A program made the position numbers and the translations under genes. A DNA stretch of 64,000 nucleotides from Hydractinia symbiolongicarpus (lineage: Eukaryota; Cnidaria; Hydrozoa; Anthoathecata; Hydractiniidae), in contig NC_079877.1 in assembly GCF_029227915.1 (NCBI RefSeq), forward strand, positions 30,157,851 to 30,221,850, read 5' to 3'. Below, one piece after another: positions 47,855-58,940 of this stretch. The notes under the pieces are model-generated. The model had not been told where the DNA came from and searched no databases. It saw nothing but the letters and a program-made list of their open reading frames with translations. Numbering within the stretch: the stretch's first letter is position 1; each line of letters starts with the position of its first letter.

Positions 47855-47965
47855 ACGGGAATTTTATTTAGCAAATATTTCTTGGGTTTAAGGCAATAAA
47901 TAACAAATTAAATTTTGATAAATTTTCTCCCTGATCTTGGTATGATCTTGGTACGGGAATTTTAT
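47855..47965 (+). repeat. 98-bp insertion flanked by 13-bp direct repeats
   Basis: The 13-mer ACGGGAATTTTAT at 47855-47867 is repeated at 47953-47965. Between them lie 85 bp (47868-47952) not seen elsewhere in the array, AT-rich and ending in a tandem TGATCTTGGTA pair. This makes the slot 1 interval 666 bp instead of 592. It could be a small mobile-element remnant with target-site duplication, or filler DNA from a repair event. No coding potential is seen. Confidence 0.7.
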
Positions 47966-47978
47966 ATCTTAAAAAGAA

Positions 47979-48060
47979 GGCAGGATGGCCGAGCGGTCTA
48001 TGGCGCTGGTTTTAGGCACCAGTCACTTCGGTTGCGCGAGTTCGAATCTCGCTCCTGTCA
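47979..48060 (+). tRNA. tRNA-Leu-TAG: tRNA-Leu (TAG), slot 1/slot 2 hybrid
   Basis: Hybrid without short spacer, 13 bp after the 98-bp insertion. D-loop CTATGG, variable arm CACTTCGGTT with one mismatch. Confidence 0.88.
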
Positions 48061-48570
48061 TCTTATATCGCATGTCCGGAAATGTCCTCGGACAGAGGAT
48101 ATTGATTGCGCTTAAAAACTTCGTCCCCAGAAAGACGCAAATTTAAAAAAAGTATAATTAACAAGTCTTCGTCGCATTGGGGAAAAATGGCACTTGTACC
48201 ACTTGATTTTGCGGAACATTTCCTTTATTTTTCGAAACAGAGATCTAAAGCGTTTAAACGACAGGAGATTTGGATTTACAGCTTGTTAAGAGCGATAGTC
48301 CGAATGAAACGGTCTTACAGTCATGTTCAACATTTTTCTTGATAATTGCATAATTTTTAACATTTAACCCACAAGAGTATAATTTTCGGCGATTAATTAT
48401 TGTACCCACGCAATGTGAACTTGTCAAAGTTTACTTGTCAACGGACAGACTTAGGACTTCGGATCTTAGGTTAATTGGTTAGAGCAAAAACCTTCCTGCT
48501 AATGTCAGAATAAGCCATTTTTGGTTTACTTGAACTTTTTTGGGACGGGGATTTTATATCTTAAAAAGAA

Positions 48571-48652
48571 GGCAGGATGGCCGAGCGGTCTAAGGCTCTG
48601 GTTTTAGGCACCAGTCACTTCGGTGGCGCGAGTTTGAATCTCGCTCCTGTCA
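48571..48652 (+). tRNA. tRNA-Leu-TAG: tRNA-Leu (TAG), slot 1
   Basis: U26 and T56, as at 45776. Confidence 0.87.
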
Positions 48653-49037
48653 ACTAATCATTCATGTCTGAAAAATACGTCGGACAAACGTTTTTATTCC
48701 CGCTTAACTATTTCGCCTAGAAAAATGCGCGAACGTTTAAAAAGGATGTTTCACAAGTTTCGCTTGCATGCAGGACGGGATCGCTAAAATTGCTTGACTG
48801 TGCAGGTAATTCCGCCCACAATCAGGAAAAACTCCGTAAATTTATGAAAAGTCACGGGACGAATACACTTGCAATGGAATGTGCAGAGCTGGTTGGGTAT
48901 CAATGTATTATTTTGCGTCACTTACTTATTTGAATTTTTCATACTTTTCGGTCATTTTTACGTGTCATCTAGTGCTTAAATACGCGTAAATACTATTTTC
49001 TCTGCACGCTCGTCGACATTATGTATTTGAAAAACCG

Positions 49038-49119
49038 GGCAGGATAGCCGAGCGGTCTAAGGCGGTGGTTTAAGGCACCAGTCACTTCGGTGGCGCGAGT
49101 TCGAATCTCGCTCCTGTCA
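49038..49119 (+). tRNA. tRNA-Leu-AAG: tRNA-Leu (AAG), slot 2
   Basis: A9, and G27-G43 mismatch in the anticodon stem (GTGGT). Confidence 0.86.
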
Positions 49120-49630
49120 TCTTATATTGCATGACCGGAAAGGTCCTCGGACAGAGAATATTGATTACGCTTAAAAACTTTGTCCCCAGACAGACGCAAA
49201 TTTTAGAAAAAGTATAATTAGCAAGTCTTTGTCGCATTGGGGAAAAATGTCACTTGTACCACTTGATTTTGCGAAACTTTTCGTTTATTTTTCGAAACAG
49301 AGATCTAAATCCTTAAAACGACAGGAGATTTCGATTTACAGCTTGTTAAGAGCGATAGTCCGAATGAAACGTTCTTACAGTCATGCTCAACATTTTTCTT
49401 GATAATTGCATAATTTTGAACATTTAACCCCCAAGAGTATAATTTTCGGCGTTTCATTATTGTACCCACGCAATGTGAACTTGTCAAAGTTTACTTGTCA
49501 AGGGACAGACTTGGGACTTCGGATCTTAGGTTAATTGGTTAGAACGAAAGCCTTCCTGCTAATGTCAGAATAAGCCATTTTTGGTTTACTTGAACTTTTT
49601 TGGGACGGGGATTTTATATCTTAAAAAGAA

Positions 49631-49712
49631 GGCAGGATGGCCGAGCGGTCTAAGGCTCTGGTTTTAGGCACCAGTCACTTCGGTGGCGCGAGTTTGAATC
49701 TCGCTCCTGTCA
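49631..49712 (+). tRNA. tRNA-Leu-TAG: tRNA-Leu (TAG), slot 1
   Basis: U26 and T56; unit nearly identical to that at 48571. Confidence 0.87.
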
Positions 49713-50097
49713 ACTAATCATTCATGTCTGAAAAATACGTCGGACAAACGTTTTTATTCCCGCTTAACTATTTCGCCTAGAAAAATGCGCGAACGTTTAA
49801 AAAGGATGTTTCACAAGTTTCGCTTGCATGCAGGACGGGATCGCTAAAATTGCTTGACTGTGCAGGTAATTCCGCCCACAATCAGGAAAAACTCCGTGAA
49901 TTCATGAAAAGTCACGGGACGAATACACTTGCAATGGAATGTGCAGAGCTGGTTGGGTATCAATGTATTATTTTGCGTCACTTACTTATTTGAATTTTTC
50001 ATACTTTTCGGTCATTTTTACGTGTCATCTAGTGCTTAAATACGCGTAAATACTATTTTCTCTGCACGCTCGTCGACATTATGTATTTGAAAAACCG

Positions 50098-50179
50098 GGC
50101 AGGATAGCCGAGCGGTCTAAGGCGCTGGTTTAAGGCACCAGTCACTTCGGTGGCGCGAGTTCGAATCTCGCTCCTGTCA
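50098..50179 (+). tRNA. tRNA-Leu-AAG: tRNA-Leu (AAG), slot 2
   Basis: A9; all stems paired. Confidence 0.94.
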
Positions 50180-50701
50180 TCTTATATTGCATGACCGGAA
50201 AGGTCCTCGGACAGAGAATATTGATTACGCTTAAAAACTTTGTCCCCAGACAGACGCAAATTTTAGAAAAAGTATAATTAGCAAGTCTTTGTCGCATTGG
50301 GGAAAAATGTCACTTGTACCACTTGATTTTGCGAAACTTTTCGTTTATTTTTCGAAACAGAGATCTAAATCCTTAAAACGACAGGAGATTTCGATTTACA
50401 GCTTGTTAAGTGCGATAGTCCGAATGAAACGTTCTTACAGTCATGTTCAACATTTTTCTTGATAATTGCATAATTTTGAACATTTAACCCCCAAGAGTAT
50501 AATTTTCGGCGTTTCATTATTGTACCCACGCAATGTGAACTTGTCAAAGTTTACTTGTCAAGGGACAGACTTGGGACTTCGGATCTTAGGTTAATTAGTT
50601 AGAGCAAAAACCTTCCTGCTAATGTCAGAATAAGCCATTTTTGGTATACTTGAACTTTTGTTGTTTTTCTTTGGGACGGGAATTTTATATCTTAAAAAGT
50701 A

Positions 50702-50783
50702 GGCAGGATGGCCGAGCGGCCTAAGGCGCTGGTTTTAGGCACCAGTCTCTTCGGTGGCTCGATTTCGAATCTCGCTCCTGTCA
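50702..50783 (+). tRNA. tRNA-Leu-TAG: tRNA-Leu (TAG), slot 1, degenerate
   Basis: T-stem changed to TCGAT, breaking 49-65 and 53-61; variable arm CTCTTCGGTG; D-loop GGCCTAA. Confidence 0.76.
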
Positions 50784-51168
50784 ACTAATAATACATGTCT
50801 GAAAAGTACGTCGGACAAACGTTTTTATTTCCGCTTAACTATTTCGCCTAGAAAAATGCGCGAACGGTTAAAAAGGATGTTTCACAAGTTTCGCTTGCAT
50901 GCAGGACGGGATCGCTAAAACTGCTTGACTGTGCAGGTAATTCCGCCCACAACCAGGAAAAACTCTGTAAATTGAGGAAAAGTCACGGGACGAATACACT
51001 TGCATTGGAATGTGCAGAGCTGGTTGAGTATCATCGTATTATTTTGCGTCACTTACTTATTTGAATTTTTCATACATTTCGGTCATTTTTACATGTCATC
51101 TAGTGCTTAAATACGCGTAAATACTATTTTCTCTGCACGCTCGTCGACATTATGTATTTGAATAACCG

Positions 51169-51250
51169 GGCAGGATGGCAGAGCGGTCTAAGGCGCTAGT
51201 TTAAGGCACCAGTCACTTCGGTAGCGCGAGTTCGAATCTCGCTCCTGTCA
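51169..51250 (+). tRNA. tRNA-Leu-AAG: tRNA-Leu (AAG), slot 2
   Basis: A12 breaks a D-stem pair and CTAGT gives A29-C41 in the anticodon stem. Weakened. Confidence 0.8.
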
Positions 51251-51650
51251 TCTTATATCGCAAGTCCGGATATGTCCTCGGACAGAGGATATTGATTGCG
51301 CTTAAAAACTTCGTCCCCAGAAAGACGTAAATTTTAAAAAAGTATAATTAACAAGTCTTCGTCGCATTGGGGAAAAATGGCACTTGGACCACTTGATTTT
51401 GCGGAACATTTCGTTTATTTTTCGAAACAGAGATCTAAAGCGTTTAAACGACAGGAAATTTGGATTTACAGCTTGTTAAGAGCGATAGTCCGAATGAAAC
51501 GGTCTTACAGTCATGTTCAACATTTTTCTTGATAATTGCATAATTTTTAACATTTAACCCACAAGAGTATAATTTTCGGCGTTTCATTATTGTACCCACG
51601 CAATGTGAACTTGTCAAAGTTTACTTGTCAAGGGACAGACTTAGGACTTC

Positions 51651-51700
51651 GGATCTTAGGTTAATTGGTTAGAGCAAAAACCTTCCTGCTAATGTCAGAA
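51651..51700 (+). pseudogene. tRNA-like relic in long spacer (representative)
   Basis: Positions 51656-51675 (TTAGGTTAATTGGTTAGAGC) match 18 of 20 bases of a common eukaryotic tRNA D-arm/A-box sequence that has CTC where this has GTT. After 8 further bases comes a hairpin: TCCTG at 51684-51688, seven-base loop CTAATGT at 51689-51695, and CAGAA at 51696-51700, with four of five pairs formed. The loop would place AAT (Ile) as anticodon. There is no recognisable T-arm, B box or closing acceptor strand. A decayed third tRNA gene is the simplest reading; chance resemblance of the hairpin part cannot be excluded. The segment recurs in nearly every long spacer. Confidence 0.4.
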
Positions 51701-51760
51701 TAAGCCATTTTTGGTTTACTTGAACTTTTTTGGGACGGGGATTTTATATCTTAAAAAGAA

Positions 51761-51842
51761 GGCAGGATGGCCGAGCGGTCTAAGGCTCTGGTTTTAGGCA
51801 CCAGTCACTTCGGTGGCGCGAGTTCGAATCTCGCTCCTGTCA
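51761..51842 (+). tRNA. tRNA-Leu-TAG: tRNA-Leu (TAG), slot 1/slot 2 hybrid
   Basis: Hybrid without short spacer. U26 only; otherwise a fully paired TAG gene. Confidence 0.93.
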
Positions 51843-52352
51843 TCTTATATCGCAAGTCCGGATATGTCCTCGGACAGAGGATATTGATTGCGCTTAAAAA
51901 CTTCGTCCCCAGAAAGACGAAAATTTTAAAAAAGTATAATTAACAAGTCTTCGTCGCATTGGGGAAAAATGGCACTTGGACCACTTGATTTTGCGGAACA
52001 TTTCGTTTATTTTTCGAAACAGAGATCTAAAGCGTTTAAACGACAGGAAATTTGGATTTACAGCTTGTTAAGAGCGATAGTCCGAATGAAACGGTTTTAC
52101 AGTCATGTTCAACATTTTTCTGGATAATTGCATAATTTTTAACATTTAACCCACAAGAGTATAATTTTCGGCGTTTCATTATTGTACCCACGCAATGTGA
52201 ACTTGTCAAAGTTTACTTGTCAAGGGACAGACTTAGGACTTCGGATCTTAGGTTAATTGGTTGGAGCAAAAAACTTCCTGCTAATGTCAGAATAAGCCAT
52301 TTTTGGTTTACTTGAACTTTTTTGGGACGGGGATTTTATTTCTTAAAAAGCA

Positions 52353-52434
52353 GGCAGGATGGCCAAGCGGTCTAAGGCTCTGGTTTTAGGCACCAGTCAC
52401 TTCGGTGGCACGAATTCGAAACTCGCTCCTGTCA
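52353..52434 (+). tRNA. tRNA-Leu-TAG: tRNA-Leu (TAG), slot 1, degenerate
   Basis: T-stem ACGAA against CTCGC has two A-C mismatches, T-loop TTCGAAA, D-arm A13, U26. Confidence 0.76.
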
Positions 52435-52819
52435 ACTAATCATACATGTCTGAAAAGTACGTCGGACAAACGTTTTTATTTCCGCTTAACTATTTTGCCT
52501 AGAAAAATGCGCGAACGTTCAAAAAGGACGTTTCACAAGTTTTGCTTGCATGTAGGACGGGATCGCTAAAACTGCTTGACTTTGCAGGTAATTCCGCCCA
52601 CAATCAGGCAAAACTCTCTAAATTGATGAAAAGTCACGAAACGAATACACTTGCAATGGAATGTGCAAAGCTGGTTGGGTATCAACGTATTATTTTGCGT
52701 CACGTACTTATTTGAATTTTTCATACATTTCGGTCATTTTTACATGTCATCTAGTGCTTAAATACGCGTAAATACTATTTTTCCCGCACGCTCGTCCACA
52801 TTATGTATTTGCAAAACCG

Positions 52820-52901
52820 GGCAGGATAGCCGAGCGGTCTAAGGCGCTGGTTTAAGGCACCAGTCACTTCGATGGCGCGAGTTCGAATCTCGCTCCTGTC
52901 A
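52820..52901 (+). tRNA. tRNA-Leu-AAG: tRNA-Leu (AAG), slot 2
   Basis: A9; variable arm CACTTCGATG has a C-A mismatch. Confidence 0.9.
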
Positions 52902-53411
52902 TCTTATATCGCATGTCCGGAAATGTCCTCGGACAGAGGATATTGATTGCGCTTAAAAACTTCGTCCTCAGAAAGACGCAAATTTTAAAAAAGTATAATT
53001 AACAAGTCTTCGTCGCATTGGGGAAAAATGGCACTTGTACCACTTGATTTTGCGGAACATTTCCTTTATTTTTCCAAACAGAGATCTAAAGCGTTTAAAC
53101 GACAGGAGATTTGGATTTACAGCTTGTTAAGAGCGATAGTCCGAATGAAACGGTCTTACAGTCATGTTCAACATTTTTCTTGATAATTGCATAATTTTTA
53201 ACATTTAACCCACAAGAGTATAATTTTCGGCGTTTCATTATTGTACCCACGCAAGGTGAACTTGTCAAAGTTTACTTGTCAAGGGACAGACTTAGGACTT
53301 CGGATCTTAGGTTAATTGGTTGGAGCAAAAACCTTCCTGCTAATGTCAGAATAAGCCATTTTTGGTTTACTTCAACTTTTTTGGGACGGGGATTTTATTT
53401 ATTAAAAAGCA

Positions 53412-53493
53412 GGCAGGATGGCCGAGCGGTCTAAGGCTCTCGTTTTAGGCACCAGTCACTTCGGTGGCACGAATTCGAATCTCGCTCCTGTCA
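53412..53493 (+). tRNA. tRNA-Leu-TAG: tRNA-Leu (TAG), slot 1, degenerate
   Basis: CTCGT anticodon stem (C29-C41) and T-stem ACGAA with two mismatches; U26. Copied at 57192. Confidence 0.76.
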
Positions 53494-53878
53494 ACTAATC
53501 ATACATGTCTGAAAAGTACGTCGGACAAACGTTTTTATTTCCGATTAACTATTTTGCCTAGAAAAATGCGCGAATGTTCAAAAAGGATGTTTCACAAGTT
53601 TTGCTTGCATGTAGGACGGGATCGCTAAAACTGCTTGACTTTGCAGGTAATTCCGCCCACAATCAGGCAAAACTCTCTAAATTGATGAAAAGTCACGGGA
53701 CGAATACACTTGCAATGGAATGTGCAAAGCTGGTTGGGTATCAACGTGTTATATTGCGTCACTTACTTATTTGAATTTTTCATACATTTCGGTCATTTTT
53801 ACATGTCATCTAGTGCTTAAATACGCGTAAATACTATTTTTTCCGCACGCTCGTCCACATTATGTATTTGCAAAACCG

Positions 53879-53960
53879 GGCAGGATAGCCAAGCGGTCTA
53901 AGGCGCTGGTTTAAGGCACCAGTCACTTCGGTGGCGCGAGTTCGAATCTCGCTCCTCTCA
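53879..53960 (+). tRNA. tRNA-Leu-AAG: tRNA-Leu (AAG), slot 2
   Basis: 3' acceptor TCCTCTC leaves C3-C70 unpaired; A9 and A13 in the D-arm. Confidence 0.82.
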
Positions 53961-54470
53961 TCTTATATCGCATGTCCGGAAATGTCCTCGGACAGAGGAT
54001 ATTGATTGCGCTTAAAAACTTCGTCCTCAGAAAGACGCAAATTTTAAAAAGGTATAATTAACAAGTCTTCGCCGCATTGGGGAAAAATGGCACTTGTACC
54101 ACTTGATTTTGCGGAACATTTCCTTTATTTTTCGAAACAGAGATCTAAAGCGTTTAAACGAAAGGAGATTTGGATTTACAGCTTGTTAAGAGCGATAGTC
54201 CGAATGAAACGGTCTTACAGTCATGTTCAACATTTTTCTTGAGAATTGCATAATTTTTAACATTTAACCCACAAGAGTATAGTTTTCGGCGTTTCATTAT
54301 TGTACCCACGCAATGTGAACTTGTCAAAGTTTACTTGTCAACGGACAGACTTAGGACTTCGGATCTTAGGTTAATTGGTTAGAGCAAAAACCTTCCTGCT
54401 AATGTCAGAATAAGCCATTTTTGGTTTACTTGAACATTTTTGGGACGGGGATTTTATATCTTAAAAAGTA

Positions 54471-54552
54471 GGCAGGATGGCCGAGCGGTCTAAGGCGCTG
54501 GTTTTAGGCACCAGTCACTTGGGTGGCGCGAGTTCGAATCTCGCTCCTGTCA
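54471..54552 (+). tRNA. tRNA-Leu-TAG: tRNA-Leu (TAG), slot 1
   Basis: Variable loop TTGG; all stems paired. One of the most regular TAG genes and the last of the central run. Confidence 0.94.
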
Positions 54553-54937
54553 ACTAATAATACATGTCTGAAAAGTACGTCGGACAAACGTTTTTATTTC
54601 CGCTTAACTATTTCGCCTAGAAAAATGCGCGAACGTTTAAAAAAGATGTTTCACAAGTTTCGCTTGCATGCAGGACGGGATCGCTAAAACTGCTTGACTG
54701 TGCAGGTAATTCCGCCCACAACCAGGAAAAACTCTGTAAATTGATGAAAAGTCTCGGGACGAATACACTTGCATTGGAATGTGCAGAGCTGGTTGGGTAT
54801 CATCGTATTATTTTGCGTCACTTACTTATTTGAGTTTTTCATACATTTCGGTCGTTTTTACATGTCATCTAGTGCTTAAATACGCGTAAATACTATTTTC
54901 TCTGCACACTCGTCGACATTATGTATTTGAAAAACCG

Positions 54938-55019
54938 GGCAGGATGGCTGAGCGGTCTAAGGCGCTGGTTTAAGGCACCAGTCACTTCGGTGGCGCGAGT
55001 TCGAATCTCACTCCTGTCA
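54938..55019 (+). tRNA. tRNA-Leu-AAG: tRNA-Leu (AAG), slot 2
   Basis: U12-G23 wobble; T-stem CTCAC gives C50-A64. Confidence 0.86.
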
Positions 55020-55540
55020 TCTTATATCGCATGAACGGAAAGGTCCTCGAACAGAGAATATTGATTACGCTTAAAAACTTCGTCCCAAGACAGACGCAAA
55101 TTTTAGAAAAAGTATAATTAGCAAGTCTTTGTCGCATTGGGGAAAAATGTCACTTGTACCACTTGATTTTGCGAAACAATTCGTTTATTTTTCGAAACAG
55201 AGATCTAAATCCTTAAAACAACAGGAGATTTCGATTTACTGCTTGTTAAGAGCGATAGTCCGAATGAAAAGTTCTTACAGTCATGTTCAACATTTTTCTT
55301 GATAATTGCATAATTTTTAACATTTAACCCACAAGAGTATAATTTTCGGCGTTTCATTATTGTACCCACGCAATGTGAACTTGTCAAAGTTTACTTGTCA
55401 AGGGACAGACTTAGGACTTCGGATCTTAGGTTAATTGGTTAGAGCAAAAACCTTCCTTCTAATGTCAGAATTAGCCATTTTTGGTTTACTTGAACTTTTT
55501 TTGTTTTTCTTTGGGACGGAGATTTTATATCTTAAAAAAA

Positions 55541-55622
55541 GGCAGGATGGCCGAGCGGTCTAAGGTGCTGGTTTAAGGCACCAGTCACTTCGGTGGAGCG
55601 AGTTCGAATCTCGCTCCTGTCA
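55541..55622 (+). tRNA. tRNA-Leu-AAG: tRNA-Leu (AAG), slot 1/slot 2 hybrid
   Basis: Hybrid without short spacer, here with AAG. GGTGCTGG gives a G10-U25 wobble. Confidence 0.9.
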
Positions 55623-56133
55623 TCTTATATCGCATGACCGGAAATGTCCTCGCACAGAGAATATTGATTACGCTTAAAAACTTCGTCCCCAGAAAGACGC
55701 AAATTTTAGAAAAAGTATAATTAACAAGTCTTTGTTGCATTGGGGAAAAATGTCACTTGTACCACTTGATTTTGCGGAAAATTTTGTTTATTTTTCGAAA
55801 CAGAGATCTAAAGCGTTTAAACGACAGGAGATTTGGATTTACAGCTTGTTAAGAGCGATAGTCCAAATGAAACGGTCTTACAGTCATGTTCAACATTTTT
55901 CTTGATAATTGCATAATTTTTAACATTTAACCCACAAGAGTATATATTTCGGCATTTCATTATTGCACCCACGCAATGTGAACTTGTCAAAGTTTACTTG
56001 TCAAGGGACAGACTTAGGACTTCGGATCTTAGGTTAATTGGTTAGAGCAAAAACCTTCCTGCTAATGTCAGAATAAGCGATTTTTGGTTTACTTGAACTT
56101 TTTTGTGACGGGGATTTTATATCTTAAAAAGAA

Positions 56134-56215
56134 GGCAGGATGGCCGAGCAGTCTAAGGCGCTGGTTTAAGGCACCAGCCACTTCGGTGGCGCGGGTTCGA
56201 ATCTCGCTCCTGTCA
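56134..56215 (+). tRNA. tRNA-Leu-AAG: tRNA-Leu (AAG), slot 1
   Basis: D-loop GAGCAGTCT replaces invariant G18 by A; T-stem G53 region reads GCGGG with one wobble. AAG in slot 1, fully paired anticodon stem. Confidence 0.85.
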
Positions 56216-56599
56216 ACTAGTCATACATGTCTGAAAAGTGCGTCGGACAAACGTTTTATTTCCGCTTAACTATTTTGCCTAGAAAAATGCGCGAACGTTT
56301 AAACAGGATGTATCACAAGTTTCGCTTGCATGAAGGACGGGATCGCTAAAACTGCTTGACTGTGCAGGTATTTCCGCCCACAATCAGGCAAAACTCTCTA
56401 AATTGATGAAAAGTCACGAAACGAATACACTTGCAATGGAATGCGCAAAGCTGGTTGGGTATCAACGTATTATTTTGCGTCACGTACTTATTTGAATTTT
56501 TCATACATTTCGGTCATTTTTACATGTCATCTAGTGCTTAAATACGCGTAAATACTATTTTTCCCGCACGCTCGTCCACATTATGTATTTGCAAAACCG

Positions 56600-56681
56600 G
56601 GCAGGATAGCCGAGCGGTCTAAGGCGCTGGTTTAAGGCACCAGTCAATTCGATGGCGCGAGTTCGAATCTCGCTCCTGTCA
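56600..56681 (+). tRNA. tRNA-Leu-AAG: tRNA-Leu (AAG), slot 2
   Basis: A9; variable arm CAATTCGATG mostly unpaired. Duplicate of 52820. Confidence 0.87.
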
Positions 56682-57191
56682 TCTTATATCGCATGTCCGG
56701 AAATGTCCTCGGACAGAGGATATTGATTGCGCTTAAAAACTTCGTCCTCAGAAAGACGCAAATTTTAAAAAAGTATAATTAACAAGTCTTCGTCGCATTG
56801 GGGAAAAATGGCACTTGTACCACTTGATTTTGCGGAACATTTCCTTTATTTTTCGAAACAGAGATCTAAAGCGTTTAAACGACAGGAGATTTGGATTTAC
56901 AGCTTGTTAAGAGCGATAGTCCGAATGAAACGGTCTTACAGTCATGTTCAACATTTTTCTTGATAATTGCATAATTTTTAACATTTAACCCACAAGAGTA
57001 TAATTTTCGGCGTTTCATTATTGTACCCACGCAAGGTGAACTTGTCAAAGTTTACTTGTCAAGGGACAGACTTAGGACTTCGGATCTTAGGTTAATTGGT
57101 TGGAGCAAAAACCTTCCTGCTAATGTCAGAATAAGCCATTTTTGGTTTACTTCAACTTTTTTGGGACGGGGATTTTATTTATTAAAAAGCA

Positions 57192-57273
57192 GGCAGGATG
57201 GCCGAGCGGTCTAAGGCTCTCGTTTTAGGCACCAGTCACTTCGGTGGCACGAATTCGAATCTCGCTCCTGTCA
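57192..57273 (+). tRNA. tRNA-Leu-TAG: tRNA-Leu (TAG), slot 1, degenerate
   Basis: Duplicate of 53412 (C29-C41, ACGAA T-stem). An isolated TAG gene inside the right-hand AAG margin. Confidence 0.76.
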
Positions 57274-57663
57274 ACTAATCAAACATGTCTGAAAAGTACG
57301 TCGGACAAACGTTTTTATTTCCGATTAACTATTTTGCCTAGAAAAATGCGCGAACGTTCAAAAAGGATGTTTCACAAGTTTTGCTTGCATGTAGGACGGG
57401 ATCGCTAAAACTGCTTGACTTTGCAGGTAATTCCGCCCACAATCAGGCAAAACTCTCTAAATTGATGAAAAGTCACGGGACGAATACACTTGCAATGGAA
57501 TGTGCAAAGCTGGTTGGGTATCAACGTGTTATTTTGCGTCACTTACTTATTTGAATTTTTCATACATTTCGGTCATTTTTACATGTCATCTAGTGCTTAA
57601 ATACGATACGCGTAAATACTATTTTTTCCGCACGCTCGTCCACATTATGTATTTGCAAAACCG

Positions 57664-57745
57664 GGCAGGATAGCCAAGCGGTCTAACGCGCTGGTTTAAG
57701 GCACCAGTCACTTCGGTGGCGCGAGTTTGAATCTCGCTCCTCTCA
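57664..57745 (+). tRNA. tRNA-Leu-AAG: tRNA-Leu (AAG), slot 2, degenerate
   Basis: Duplicate of 53879 (C3-C70, A13) with further C23 in the D-stem and T56. Confidence 0.77.
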
Positions 57746-58265
57746 TCTTATATCGCATGTCCGGAAATGTCCTCGGACAGAGGATATTGATTGCGCTTAA
57801 AAACTTCGTCCTCAGAAAGACGCAAATTTTAAAAAGGTATAATTAACAAGTCTTCGTCGCATTGGGGAAAAATGGCACTTGTACCACTTGATTTTGCGGA
57901 ACATTTCCTTTATTTTTCGAAACAGAGATCTAAAGCGTTTAAACGAAAGGAGATTTGGATTTACAGCTTGTTAAGAGCGATAGTCCGAATGAAACGGTCT
58001 TACAGTCATGTTCAACATTTTTCTTGATAATTGCATAATTTTTAACATTTAACCCACAAGAGTATAATTTTCGGCGTTTCATTATTGTACCCACGCAATG
58101 TGAACTTGTCAAAGTTTACTTGTCAAGGGACAGACTTAGGATTCCGGATCTTAGGTTAATTGGTTAGAGCAAAAACCTTCCTTCTAATGTTAGAATTAGC
58201 CATTTTTGGTTTACTTGAACTTTTTTTGTTTTTCTTTGGGACGGGGATTTTATATCTTAAAAAAA

Positions 58266-58347
58266 GGCAGGATGGCCGAGCGGTCTAAGGTGCTGGTTTA
58301 AGGCACCAGTCACTTCGGTGGAGCGAGCTCGAATCTCGCTCCTGTCA
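58266..58347 (+). tRNA. tRNA-Leu-AAG: tRNA-Leu (AAG), slot 1/slot 2 hybrid
   Basis: Duplicate of 55541 without short spacer; T-loop CTCGAAT has C in place of the invariant T54. Confidence 0.84.
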
Positions 58348-58858
58348 TCTTATATCGCATGACCGGAAATGTCCCCGCACAGAGAATATTGATTACGCTT
58401 AAAAACTTCGTCCCCAGAAAGACGCAAATTTTAGAAAAAGTATAATTAACAAGTCTTTGTTGCATTGGGGAAAAATGTCACTTGTACCACTTGATTTTGC
58501 GGAAAATTTTGTTTATTTTTCGAAACAGAGATCTAAAGCGTTTAAACGACAGGAGATTTGGATTTACAGCTTGTTAAGAGCGATAGTCCAAATGAAACGG
58601 TCTTACAGTCATGTTCAACATTTTTCTTGATAATTGCATAATTTTTAACATTTAACCCACAAGAGTATATATTTCGGCATTTCATTATTGCACCCACGCA
58701 ATGTGAACTTGTCAAAGTTTACTTGTCAAGGGACAGACTTAGGACTTCGGATCTTAGGTTAATTGGTTAGAGCAAAAACCTTCCTGCTAATGTCAGAATA
58801 AGCGATTTTTGGTTTACTTGAACTTTTTTGTGACGGGGATTTTATATCTTAAAAAGAA

Positions 58859-58940
58859 GGCAGGATGGCCGAGCAGTCTAAGGCGCTGGTTTAAGGCACC
58901 AGCCACTTCGGTGGCGCGGGTTCGAATCTCGCTCCTGTCA
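58859..58940 (+). tRNA. tRNA-Leu-AAG: tRNA-Leu (AAG), slot 1
   Basis: Duplicate of 56134 with A18. Confidence 0.85.

Larger units (their letters stand above)
52600..58065 (+). repeat. Duplicated blocks at 3,780-bp offset
   Basis: Sequence around 52.6-54.2 kb recurs around 56.4-58.0 kb with the same private changes (genes 52820/56600, 53412/57192, 53879/57664). A 5-bp duplication (ATACG) near 57605 shifts the offset from 3,780 to 3,785. The second block lies inside a module that itself starts like 55541-56400. Confidence 0.7.

Noticed and set aside
32373-48342. 78-codon frames in the long spacer
   Set aside because: Open only in related copies of one block; stops or shifts occur in the same frame elsewhere, and no start context or homology is evident.
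16787-55387. 60-89 codon frames on the minus strand of the long spacer
   Set aside because: Antisense to spacer, inconsistent between units, with no recognisable domain.
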